Positions 1-7,346 of a stretch of 63,671 nt of DNA are shown here, piece by piece (position 1 is the first letter of the stretch; each line of letters opens with the position of its first letter). This DNA comes from Leptospira sp. (GTDB lineage Bacteria; Spirochaetota; Leptospiria; Leptospirales; Leptospiraceae). The notes under the pieces are model-generated. The model did no database searches. It saw only the letters and a program-made list of their open reading frames with translations, and was not told the DNA's origin. The DNA is taken from positions 1-63,671 of the forward strand of contig JAPZRK010000071.1 in NCBI GenBank assembly GCA_027531445.1, written 5' to 3'. The position numbers and the translations under genes are program-made.

Positions 1-238
1 CCGCCATATCAGCAATTGCCCATTCTGTTCGGTTATCGGCCATTAGGCCAACACGATCACCTGGTTTTAAACCGAATTGCAATAAAGCCAATCCGACATT
101 TTCAGCATTTTTAAATACGGTTCCAAACGATGTGCCAATAAACTGTTTATTGCTATCCTTTGCAAAAAAGAGTTCTTTTGAGGCAAATTGCTGCTTTGCA
201 TAATAAAATACATCGTTCAGCGTAGTAAAGTTTTTCAT
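1..238 (-). CDS. Acyl-CoA synthetase (AMP-forming), N-terminal part only
   Basis: This is the first 79 residues of a gene that runs off the left edge. It opens at an ATG (238) with a GGAGA ribosome site about 9 bases upstream. The translation has the N-terminal pattern of long-chain fatty-acid-CoA ligases: a segment FGTVFKNAENVGLALL, then LKPGDRVGLMADNRTEWAIA, which matches the family's 'GD+V.l...N..eW...d' block. Such enzymes adenylate a fatty acid and pass it to coenzyme A. The AMP-binding P-loop and the catalytic lysine lie outside the window, so substrate range cannot be judged. Leptospires live on fatty acids, which fits. Confidence 0.8.
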   Translation of the reverse strand, partial: MKNFTTLNDVFYYAKQQFASKELFFAKDSNKQFIGTSFGTVFKNAENVGLALLQFGLKPGDRVGLMADNRTEWAIADMA

Positions 239-275
239 TCCAGACTTTTCTCCATTATTTCTTTATGAGACTTTC

Positions 276-1763
276 TTACTTTTGTTTTTGATTCAAGTAA
301 TATTTTGATAGAAAGGATTTCCCAACATTACTTTCCAAAAACTCTGTAAAAAGTGGGTCCGTTAAGATTTGTCCCGTTAAACTAATATCCTTTTTAAGAG
401 CAGTGATTAGGTAGGCAGTTCCTTCCTCCTTTCGATCCAAATTATAATATGCAGTGGCAATTTTAAAGTGTATCAACGGATGATAAGCGTCATCTCTAGA
501 TTTTATAAGTGCTTTTTTTAAATCTTCGATGGAAATGTCGTGTTTTGAAATCAATTGGTTACAAGAAGCACGGTAATAAAAAAAGAAAAATCGTGCGCTA
601 TATTCCAAACGTCTCTCCCTCAATCGATCCAACGTGGAAAGGCAAGCGAGCGGATCTTTGTCGAGGTATTCTGCAAGTGATAAATTTAGTACTAATTCGG
701 GGTTTTCTTCTCCGTTCATTTTGAAATACTCAATTGCCGCTTTACGATATGTTATTTTTGCCAATTTGTATTCTTTGGATAAATAGAGTTGGTAATAACC
801 TTTGTAGATCAGAATTTCTAAGGATGATTTTTCACATTGGGCGATACCTAAGAATTCGTCCAAATGAGTTCTGAAAGAATTATAATCCTGCTTTTGAAAA
901 TCCAGTGCAACGATTTCTTTTAAGAGCAAACAGGACTTAAATGAATTTTGAGAAAATTCTTTTTTGATTTCGGTGTGTGCCTTTTTGAATAAGATTAGGG
1001 CGGTCTCATTATCGCCCAACATTAGTGCGATGCGGGCATCCTTTTCCTCTTTTTCTCCAATGCCCTGGCAATAGGACTGTTTTCCATTTTCATAATAACA
1101 GATTCTCTCCTTGTAGCCATTTTCATTTTCATCATATTCAATTTTAGAAAGATTACACTTTTCATATGACCACCACTCATCAATGCCACCAAAACCATTC
1201 CGATCTTTCATGACTTCTTTGATACAATTTGGAGCAGAATATAAAGTGAAGGACTCTTTTCGACCATTTTTGGATTCATCTTCTTCACTAAGGTGTAAGT
1301 AGCCTTCTTTATTGATGTGATCCCATTTAAAGGGTAAAAAATACTCCCTATTAGAATAAAAGTCGATTCGGATATAACCAAGCTCAGGTGATTTATTCGA
1401 ATGACATGTTATAGTTGACCTACCAAAAAGATTTTGAAAGATTTGATCGCCGTAAAATTCAGCGACTTGAAGTCGAATCTGGTCTCTATATTTTGTAGTT
1501 TTGTACTGTGGATGGAATTTTTCTAGGTATTTGTGACAGAATTGGAAGACTTCATGACTGACTGCCTCCTTTGTAAATGTTTGAGGAGCTTCAAATCCAA
1601 ATCGAAACAGATTCGTCTCAGGAGATTTGTCTTGAAGTTGGTATCTTTCTTTTGAACTTTGAAGGAGATTCCATACTTCTTCTAAGTTCAGTGCAAAAAT
1701 TCTTTTCCATGGGAGAAGGAAAAGAATTAGAAATAGGATCTTTAGAAGATGATTTCGATACAA
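276..1763 (-). CDS. Exported TPR-like protein of unknown function
   Basis: I do not recognise a named gene. The 495-residue product opens at a TTG, with an N-terminal hydrophobic stretch (about residues 5-24, ending RIFA) that looks like a signal peptide. The middle (about residues 190-235) has two Asp/Asn/Gly-rich units, DRNGFGGIDEWWSYE and DENENGYKERICYYENG, resembling calcium-loop style repeats common in spirochaetal exported proteins. The C-terminal half is helical with TPR-like units such as GDNETALILFKKAH and YHPLIHFKIATAYYNLDRKEEG. The gene starts 3 bases after the stop of the YopX-like gene, so the two are probably cotranscribed. No ribosome site is convincing before the TTG. The function is unknown; a periplasmic scaffold is only a guess. 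Confidence 0.7.
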   Translation of the reverse strand: MYRNHLLKILFLILFLLPWKRIFALNLEEVWNLLQSSKERYQLQDKSPETNLFRFGFEAPQTFTKEAVSHEVFQFCHKYLEKFHPQYKTTKYRDQIRLQVAEFYGDQIFQNLFGRSTITCHSNKSPELGYIRIDFYSNREYFLPFKWDHINKEGYLHLSEEDESKNGRKESFTLYSAPNCIKEVMKDRNGFGGIDEWWSYEKCNLSKIEYDENENGYKERICYYENGKQSYCQGIGEKEEKDARIALMLGDNETALILFKKAHTEIKKEFSQNSFKSCLLLKEIVALDFQKQDYNSFRTHLDEFLGIAQCEKSSLEILIYKGYYQLYLSKEYKLAKITYRKAAIEYFKMNGEENPELVLNLSLAEYLDKDPLACLSTLDRLRERRLEYSARFFFFYYRASCNQLISKHDISIEDLKKALIKSRDDAYHPLIHFKIATAYYNLDRKEEGTAYLITALKKDISLTGQILTDPLFTEFLESNVGKSFLSKYYLNQKQK

Positions 1764-1766
1764 GCG

Positions 1767-2147
1767 TCAAGACTTGTTTTTTATGTATAAGTCAAAGAGG
1801 ATCGGATTTTCATATGGATTTCCAACCTTACGAAGTGAAAATAATTGTAGGAGAGGGACTCCATTCTCTAAATAAAAAGCACCGTGATCTTTATTGTATC
1901 TGATGACACCTATTTCTTGAGAGAGGTTTCCTCCCTTTGCAATCGTATGTTCGATGACATCTTCTTCATATAACTCTTTGTCGTATTTGTCCAACATTCC
2001 CGTAAATGCATGAATTACAAAGTTATCCTCATTTTGAATCGGCTGGCCGAATCGGAGTAGCTTGCCATCGAGGGTAAGCGAAAACCCTTTTAGGGTAAAT
2101 TCTTTTGCAGTTTTGTCCCAAACTCTAAATTTGATTGGATAAGCCAT
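1767..2147 (-). CDS. YopX-family protein
   Basis: A protein of about 126 residues with the hallmarks of the YopX domain. It has an N-terminal IKFRVWDK, a central block FTGMLDKYDKELYEEDVIEH that parallels the family's 'yTGLkDknGkeIYEGDiV', and a C-terminal GNPYENPILF. YopX proteins are mostly found in phages and mobile elements, and their biochemical role is unknown. I start it at the ATG at 2147; a TTG four codons upstream (2159) is also open. Neither has a clear ribosome site. It lies divergent to the orphan ParA and just upstream of the exported TPR gene. There are no other phage genes around it, so it is either a relic of a mobile element or a domesticated copy. Confidence 0.8.
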   Translation of the reverse strand: MAYPIKFRVWDKTAKEFTLKGFSLTLDGKLLRFGQPIQNEDNFVIHAFTGMLDKYDKELYEEDVIEHTIAKGGNLSQEIGVIRYNKDHGAFYLENGVPLLQLFSLRKVGNPYENPILFDLYIKNKS

Positions 2148-2183
2148 AATGTAAGACAATCATTTTCTATTGCTTGATGCAAT

Positions 2184-2213
2184 CCAAGGAAATTTCTAAA
2201 AAAAATTCCTTGG
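2184..2213. repeat. Inverted repeat between yopX-like and parA-like genes
   Basis: Perfect 8-base arms CCAAGGAA (2184-2191) and TTCCTTGG (2206-2213) face each other across 14 bases. Allowing one mismatch, three further base pairs form inside. The repeat lies in the 98-base divergent gap, so it could be an operator for either gene. It does not resemble a parS site and has no terminator-like U-tract placed for a known upstream gene. Confidence 0.5.
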
Positions 2214-2245
2214 AGTTTCTACTAATTATTTTAGATTGAGTTCAT

Positions 2246-3013
2246 ATGAAGGTCATCACAGTTTCCAATATCAAAGGGGGTAGTGCTAAATCAACTACGG
2301 CGATACACCTTGCAGAGGCACTTTCTCGGAGAGGAAAGACACTGGTGATAGATATGGATATGCAAGCAGATCTAACTGACTTTTTCCTACCTGACCTTTC
2401 TCTAGAACAGCTCGAAACACATAATATCATGACACTTCTTCTCGGGCGCTCAAAAATAGAAGAAACAGTGATAGCAAGGGAAAGGATAGATATCATTCCC
2501 GCGACTCTAACGCTATCAAAACTGATTCGGTATGTGAAAGACCCAGTCTATTTATCTCACCAGTTAAAAGAGGGCCTTGATTCTTTGAGGCACAAATATG
2601 CCTATGTCGTGATTGATACACCTGGATCGGCAAAGTATGAATTAACTAGCGCATTGTATTCTGCAAATATCGTTGTGATACCAGTTACCCCAAGTAAGTG
2701 GGCAATCCGTGCGGTAAACCTTCTCCTTGATGAAATTACAGACACCGAAAACTTATTTTCTGCAAAAAAGTTAACAGCATTTTTACCTTGTTTGTTTGGT
2801 ACTTCGAAAAAACATCGGGATATCTTAGAGCGGTTAAAATCAATCGAAGAGATTCCCACCTTGAATGAAATACCCAAATCGGAATCGATAAAAACGAAAA
2901 CCGAAAAACACGAATTTTTGAAAAAAGAATCAAATCCTTGGCACGCTTTCGATTTGTTAGCTGATGAAGTGATTCGCCTCGTTGACCCTGAAAATCAGAT
3001 GCCGAGGATTTAG
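2246..3013 (+). CDS. Orphan ParA-family ATPase
   Basis: A 255-residue ParA/MinD-type P-loop ATPase. The deviant Walker A motif KGGSAKST is at residues 11-18 and carries the signature lysine. The switch I-like block VIDMDMQADLTDFF (about 34-47) and the Walker B-like VVIDTPGS (about 121) follow. Members dimerise on ATP and move DNA or protein cargo over the nucleoid. No parB lies beside it, and the length lacks an N-terminal DNA-binding domain, so it is closer to the small orphan ParA proteins than to a full plasmid-partition operon. It faces the channel gene tail-to-tail with one base between. Its cargo is unknown. Confidence 0.9.
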   Translation: MKVITVSNIKGGSAKSTTAIHLAEALSRRGKTLVIDMDMQADLTDFFLPDLSLEQLETHNIMTLLLGRSKIEETVIARERIDIIPATLTLSKLIRYVKDPVYLSHQLKEGLDSLRHKYAYVVIDTPGSAKYELTSALYSANIVVIPVTPSKWAIRAVNLLLDEITDTENLFSAKKLTAFLPCLFGTSKKHRDILERLKSIEEIPTLNEIPKSESIKTKTEKHEFLKKESNPWHAFDLLADEVIRLVDPENQMPRI

Positions 3014-3014
3014 T

Positions 3015-4364
3015 TTATTTTTTGAATCGTTTTCTTTCTTTTTTTCTCTTGGTCGCCAGATCTCTTACCGTTTTTGCAAAGTCAGGATGGTGCTTTAAAA
3101 CCTTTTCAAAGCTTTCTTTTTCCAAAGTATAAAGGTCACAAAAAGATGCAGCTTTGACTGATGCACTTCTTAAACTATCATCAAACAAAGCCATTTCACC
3201 AAAGAAGCTCCCTGCATTTAATGTCGCAATTTTTTCACCGCTACGTTCATTGATAATGTCTACATTTCCTTTCGCAATAAAAAACATATGATGGGGTACA
3301 TCACCCTCGCGGAAGATCAGATCCCCTTTCATGAATGCCATCGGTTTGAGTTCTTGAACTACTTCCCGTTTCAAATCTTCTGAAGCATTTCGAAAGAATG
3401 GAACAACAGATATAAGTTTTTCATGAAGAAACAATGAAACATCAATCTTTATCGCCGTCGGAAGTTCATCCCAAATATTTTTTTCATCAATCCCATGTCG
3501 GAATTCCCAAAGGTTGATATAATACCCGCGGATTCGATTCGCCAATTCATGCGGTATCTTTTTATATTTCAAAAAAGAATTGATGGTATCCAATTTATCT
3601 TGGAATTTGATCCGAGCAATATCTACATTTGAAAGTATACTTGAAATATTACCGATCACATAACCATAGATACCGACTCCTAATATCATCACAAACATTG
3701 TATAAACTGTTTGCTCGTTTGTTGTAGGAGTAATGTCTCCGTAACCTATCGTTGTTAATGTTGTTACAGACCAATACAATGAACGAATGTATCTGGTCGT
3801 CATGTCTGCATCTGATAAAAATTTTGGATTCAGTTTGATCCATCCACAAGCAACCCAGTGAGCAAAAAGTGCAGTCCAATAGATAAAGAATCCAAGACGA
3901 AATGTAGCTGGATTGATAACTTCCAAAACTTTATATTGGTGTCTTTCATTTCCACCCATGGCAAGGAGGGTGAGAGAACGAAAAAGTTCAAATACTTTGA
4001 TAGCACGTAAAAGGCGTAGTATCCGTAAGGTATCTGTTAGACCAAAGTATTGATAAAAGATTCCGCCAAATAGATCAAAAGGAAAGGCAGATAAAAAATC
4101 GATCAAAAACCATGTACGTAGGTATTTGTTGCGCACTTTTTTCCGATCCGCGATCAATACTCTTTCTTGCATGTAGCCCGTACGGAAGTTAAGTACAATA
4201 TCGACCAAAAATAATAGTTGAATCATTCGCTCGTAAACAGCAACTTGAGCATCGATTTTATAGTGAAGTACGATTCTAAGAGGGACTTCGATGGCAAAGT
4301 ATGTAATCGCACCAAATATGACAAGATCCCAAATACGTTTCCATGGTGAGTCAGGATGAATCAT
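3015..4364 (-). CDS. Cyclic-nucleotide-gated K+ channel (LliK/SthK type)
   Basis: A 449-residue tetrameric-channel subunit. Hydrophobic segments at about 10-33, 44-62, 83-100, 112-131, 152-176 and 219-244 fit S1-S6. S4 carries spaced arginines (LRILRLLRAIK, 113-123). The pore loop holds the K+ selectivity filter TIGYGD (205-210). A C-linker (about 246-325) leads to a cNMP-binding domain (about 330-435) with FFGE (387-390) and RSASV (399-403), the phosphate cassette that contacts the cyclic nucleotide. Bacterial relatives, SthK of Spirochaeta thermophila and LliK of Leptospira licerasiae, are models for eukaryotic CNG/HCN channels. A very basic tail ends the protein. Ligand preference cannot be read from sequence, but an adenylate cyclase lies in the same window. 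Confidence 0.95.
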   Translation of the reverse strand: MIHPDSPWKRIWDLVIFGAITYFAIEVPLRIVLHYKIDAQVAVYERMIQLLFLVDIVLNFRTGYMQERVLIADRKKVRNKYLRTWFLIDFLSAFPFDLFGGIFYQYFGLTDTLRILRLLRAIKVFELFRSLTLLAMGGNERHQYKVLEVINPATFRLGFFIYWTALFAHWVACGWIKLNPKFLSDADMTTRYIRSLYWSVTTLTTIGYGDITPTTNEQTVYTMFVMILGVGIYGYVIGNISSILSNVDIARIKFQDKLDTINSFLKYKKIPHELANRIRGYYINLWEFRHGIDEKNIWDELPTAIKIDVSLFLHEKLISVVPFFRNASEDLKREVVQELKPMAFMKGDLIFREGDVPHHMFFIAKGNVDIINERSGEKIATLNAGSFFGEMALFDDSLRSASVKAASFCDLYTLEKESFEKVLKHHPDFAKTVRDLATKRKKERKRFKK

Positions 4365-4476
4365 ACTTTCATTATCGACAGAGAGAATTCAGCAGTTGAA
4401 CCAAGGTCGATTTTCAGGTTGCCAGATGAGATGCTTTGTCTAAAATGAAAGATATTTTTGTGATTTAGGGGTAATT

Positions 4477-4797
4477 ATGTTCGGTGGAGCCGGTGGCAAC
4501 AAATTTGAAATGTTGAAGCAGATGAAAAAGATGCGTTCTCAAGTGAAAACAATGGAAAAGGAGCTCTCGGGCTTAAATTTTGTTGGAATTTCCAAAAATA
4601 AACTCCTTTCAATTACTTTAGATGGAAAGTTTCAAATGAAATCCATTCAAATTGAAGATGAGTTGGTTGAAAAGAAAGATAAGGCATTACTTGAAAAATC
4701 AATCCAAGAAGCTTATGGAAAAGCATTGCAAGAAGCTCAAGCAGGTGCCGCAAAACAAATGCAGGCGATGGGTGGATTTCCAGGACTAGGTATGTAA
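4477..4797 (+). CDS. ybaB: YbaB/EbfC nucleoid-associated protein
   Basis: A 106-residue protein of the YbaB/EbfC family: a small alpha-beta 'tweezer' dimer that binds DNA with little sequence preference and helps shape the nucleoid. The sequence shows the family layout: a Gly-rich start, a helix KFEMLKQMKKMRSQVKTMEK, the strand region VGISKNKLLSITLDGK (family 'v.v.v.g...v..v.id'), a second helix KKDKALLEKSIQEAYGKAL, and a Met/Gly-rich tail. An AGGGG ribosome site precedes the ATG. It often sits beside dnaX and recR in other bacteria; here it stands alone, so that context does not apply. Confidence 0.93.
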   Translation: MFGGAGGNKFEMLKQMKKMRSQVKTMEKELSGLNFVGISKNKLLSITLDGKFQMKSIQIEDELVEKKDKALLEKSIQEAYGKALQEAQAGAAKQMQAMGGFPGLGM

Positions 4798-4820
4798 TAA
4801 ATTCCATTTCCTTTCTGTAA

Positions 4821-4852
4821 TGTTGCCAGACTTCCTAAGAAATCTGGCAACA
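4821..4852. terminator. Hairpin between convergent ybaB and OmpA lipoprotein genes
   Basis: A perfect 10-base-pair stem, TGTTGCCAGA (4821-4830) with TCTGGCAACA (4843-4852), encloses a 12-base loop. It sits exactly between two convergent genes and could act on both strands. Neither strand has the usual run of T after the stem, so it may be a weak terminator or an mRNA 3'-end stabiliser. Confidence 0.55.
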
Positions 4853-4871
4853 TAAGAGAGGGATGTTTGGA

Positions 4872-5624
4872 TTATCCTGCTGGGAGGATTTCCACTTCTA
4901 CACGGCGGTTTGCGCCATCTTCAGGTTTCAGCTCCTTTCCATTCACTATCGCTGGTTTTGTTGATCCAAAACCTTTCACTTCACTAATCCGTTTTGCTTC
5001 CACTCCGTTATCCAAGATCGCAGTTTTTGCTGTATTGGCACGGCTTTGCGAAAGTTTAACATTTACATCTTCCGCTCCGGTTCGATTTGCGTGGCCACCG
5101 ATATTGATTTTAGTTTCTGGATAAGCCGCAAGTGCTTCTGCCAGTTTGTCTATATTTTCTTTGCCTTTACCTTTTAGTTCTGCCTGACCATCTTCAAATG
5201 CCAAACCACCGTCCATAGTCGCTATGAGCTTTTCTGGTTCACCATTTGCATTGATCACACCACCTTTTTCAAGTTTGATGCCTTGAGCTGCCATTTCTTC
5301 TTTCATGTTGTCATACATAGTGTTCAAGTAGAATCCAGCACCAACACCCGCCAAACAACCGGCACCCAATCCTACGATCTTACCTTTGTTTTGTGGCTTT
5401 TTCTTTTCGCGAGTGAGTGATTCTTTGATTTGTCTTTGAAAGTCGTTGCTTTTATTTTTTGAATCTTTTTTGCGCGCAGCTTCGTCATAAACCGCACCGA
5501 GCGCTAGACCTGCCGCACAACCAATAGATACACTAGCGATCATTCGCTTGGTGTTTTCGGAAAGGCCGCAAGCGAGTGAGGAAAAAAGGGAAAGAGTTAC
5601 GAACCCTGCAGTGATTTGTTTCAC
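4872..5624 (-). CDS. OmpA-like lipoprotein
   Basis: A 250-residue lipoprotein with a C-terminal OmpA peptidoglycan-binding domain. I start it at the GTG at 5624 because AGGAG stands 8 bases upstream and the product then begins with a proper signal peptide ending in lipobox SSLAC; the upstream extension has no such signal. A glycine-zipper-like hydrophobic stretch (GLGAGCLAGVGAGFYL) lies near residues 85-100. The OmpA domain runs from about 145 to the end (FEDGQAELKGKGKENIDKL, LSQSRA, ANRRVEVEI). The usual GHTDxxG motif reads GHANRTG: the Asp that contacts diaminopimelate in known OmpA structures is Asn. Peptidoglycan binding may therefore be altered. Confidence 0.9.
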   Translation of the reverse strand: MKQITAGFVTLSLFSSLACGLSENTKRMIASVSIGCAAGLALGAVYDEAARKKDSKNKSNDFQRQIKESLTREKKKPQNKGKIVGLGAGCLAGVGAGFYLNTMYDNMKEEMAAQGIKLEKGGVINANGEPEKLIATMDGGLAFEDGQAELKGKGKENIDKLAEALAAYPETKINIGGHANRTGAEDVNVKLSQSRANTAKTAILDNGVEAKRISEVKGFGSTKPAIVNGKELKPEDGANRRVEVEILPAG

Positions 5625-5692
5625 GAATATACTCCTAAAAATTTCTGTTTTGGTAAAGATAGTAAGGGCGATCAAAATCGCAATATCAATTC

Positions 5693-5717
5693 AAAAAAGA
5701 GGGGGAAACCCCCCTCT
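5693..5717 (-). terminator. Rho-independent terminator of flaB
   Basis: Read on the minus strand just after the flaB stop, an 8-base-pair G/C-rich stem AGAGGGGG/CCCCCTCT closes a 4-base loop and is followed directly by a run of T. This is a textbook intrinsic terminator and suggests that flaB is transcribed as its own unit. Confidence 0.92.
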
Positions 5718-5720
5718 CTG

Positions 5721-6569
5721 TTAGTATCGATCTGTCAGTAGTTTGACGACTGATTCAGGCCTAACATTGGCTTGTGCAAGCATCGCCACACCAGATTTGG
5801 TAAGGATTTGGTTTTTTGAGTATTCAACCATTTCCAACGCCATATCAGCGTCTCTTACTTGCGATTCTGACGAAACAAGATTTACATAGTTGTTACTAAG
5901 TGATCTCATTGTTAAGTCCAATCTGTTGTAGTAGGCGCCCAAGTCGGAACGCATACGATTCACTTTTGTGATCGCATCATCCAATACTTTCAGCGATCCA
6001 GTAGCTTTGTCAGGTGTAGAAAGAGAAAATCTCTCCGCACCCGTCTTTAGCTTTAAGGAAGCTCCATTCATTGTGTTGATAAAGATATCAACCTTTTCTC
6101 CAGTATTCCCTCCTATCTGGACGGTCATTGGAGACTTACCAGCATAAGAGAATCTACCATCTAACGGATAGATGCGATTGAACTCTGCATTTTTCCCGAT
6201 TCTATCTACTTCTTCCACAAGTTGAGATACCTCCAGTTGAATCAAGCTACGATCTTCATTCGAATAAATGCCGTTAGCTGATTGAACTGATAGTTCTCGC
6301 AATCTTTGGAGAATGGTATTGACTTGTTCAAGTGAACCTTCCGTAACTTGAAGAAAGGACATTCCATTCTGTCCATTTCTCTCAGCTTGGCTTAGGCCAC
6401 TAATTTGACTTCGAAGACGTTCCGACATTGCAAAACCAGGAGCATCATCGCCAGGTCGGTTTAACCTTAAACCCGTAGAAAGACGCTCCATGGATTTGTC
6501 CATGTCTCTGCCAGTGTTATGGAGCGCTCGTTTCGCTATGAGAGCACTCACGTTGTGATTGATAATCAT
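5721..6569 (-). CDS. flaB: Flagellin FlaB (periplasmic flagellar core)
   Basis: A 282-residue flagellin, the normal length for spirochaetal FlaB, which builds the core of the periplasmic flagellum. The ATG at 6569 (MIINHNVSALIAKRAL) is chosen because AGGAGGG precedes it and because FlaB proteins begin exactly so. The N-terminal D0/D1 helices (MERLSTGLRLNRPGDDAPGF, QISGLSQAERNGQNGMSFLQ) and the C-terminal D1/D0 helices (LGAYYNRLDLTMRSLSNN, AMLAQANVRPESVVKLL) are conserved around a short middle. Spirochaetes lack the long variable D2/D3 domains, as seen here. It is monocistronic, with a strong terminator behind it and a divergent cobalamin gene upstream. I could not identify a flagellar sigma-28 promoter with confidence. 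Confidence 0.97.
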   Translation of the reverse strand: MIINHNVSALIAKRALHNTGRDMDKSMERLSTGLRLNRPGDDAPGFAMSERLRSQISGLSQAERNGQNGMSFLQVTEGSLEQVNTILQRLRELSVQSANGIYSNEDRSLIQLEVSQLVEEVDRIGKNAEFNRIYPLDGRFSYAGKSPMTVQIGGNTGEKVDIFINTMNGASLKLKTGAERFSLSTPDKATGSLKVLDDAITKVNRMRSDLGAYYNRLDLTMRSLSNNYVNLVSSESQVRDADMALEMVEYSKNQILTKSGVAMLAQANVRPESVVKLLTDRY

Positions 6570-6611
6570 AGTCACACCCTCCTGTGTGTACATGACCCGT
6601 CTGTTTCCCTA

Positions 6612-6716
6612 CAAACGGAAAAAAACAAAATCCAGCGCTACCTCTGGAGTTCCTTTTGAGGATGGGGTAGGAGTTGCCTTTCCTATGATCCCATTTGAAT
6701 TTTGCCTTTCCGTTTG
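6612..6716. repeat. Inverted and direct repeats in the flaB/cobalamin-gene divergent region
   Basis: Arms CAAACGGAAA (6612-6621) and TTTCCGTTTG (6707-6716) form a perfect 10-base inverted pair 85 bases apart. A separate 10-base direct repeat TTGCCTTTCC occurs at 6674-6683 and 6702-6711, partly overlapping the second arm. All lie in the 204-base non-coding gap between flaB and the adenosyltransferase, where a regulator or promoter pair would be expected. Confidence 0.45.
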
Positions 6717-6773
6717 AATCTATCATTTGGAATCTGTGCATGTAAAGAAATTTTGCGAAATAAAGGTATATTT

Positions 6774-7346
6774 TTGAAAATCTACACAAAAATGGGCGAT
6801 CAAGGCCAAACTTACTTAGCTTCGGGAGCTGTGGTTCCAAAGACGGATGGCAGGGTAGAGTTATATGGAACCTGTGATGAACTGAATTCAGTTTTGGGAC
6901 TGGCGATCTCTTTCACAGCGCGAAACGATGACCGCTTTGTTTCATTTCTCGGACAAATACAAAATCTACTTTTTGAAATTGGATCCGAACTTGCAGGCTA
7001 TATCCCAAAGGATTCCAAAAATAAGGTTGAACCTGAATCGATCATTGCTGAGGCAGACATCCAAGATTTGGAGGTCGAAATTGATCGCTTAACAGAATCG
7101 CTTCCTCCTTTAAAGAGTTTCATACTACCTGGTGGGTCTTCGCTCAGTTCTGCACTTCACTTGGCGAGAACAGTTTGCAGAAGATTGGAGAGGGATGTGT
7201 TGAAATACACGACATTGGGGGGCAATGTGTCTGAACCGATCCGAATTTATCTCAATCGTCTTTCAGATTATTTATTCACAGCCGCACGATATGCTAATTT
7301 TTTAGATAAAAACAAAGAAGTAGAATGGAAAAGTCGCACGAAATGA
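6774..7346 (+). CDS. Cob(I)alamin adenosyltransferase (PduO type)
   Basis: A 190-residue ATP:cob(I)alamin adenosyltransferase, which attaches the adenosyl group to make coenzyme B12. I start it at the TTG at 6774, preceded by AAAGG, since the product then begins KIYTKMGDQGQTYLA, aligning with the family's 'YTrtGD.G.T.L' ATP-binding N-terminus; upstream residues do not look like this family. Further hallmarks are RVELYGTCDELNSVLGLA, the ARTVCRRLERDV block carrying the catalytic arginines, and YLNRLSDYLFTAARY near the end. Its last 22 bases overlap the next gene. Leptospires make B12, so a salvage or final-step role fits. Confidence 0.93.
   Translation: MKIYTKMGDQGQTYLASGAVVPKTDGRVELYGTCDELNSVLGLAISFTARNDDRFVSFLGQIQNLLFEIGSELAGYIPKDSKNKVEPESIIAEADIQDLEVEIDRLTESLPPLKSFILPGGSSLSSALHLARTVCRRLERDVLKYTTLGGNVSEPIRIYLNRLSDYLFTAARYANFLDKNKEVEWKSRTK

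Noticed and set aside
6702..6773. N-terminal extension of the adenosyltransferase from the TTG at 6702.
   Set aside because: The 24 extra residues do not match the family and overlap the repeat-rich regulatory region; the TTG at 6774 has an AAAGG site and restores the normal N-terminus.
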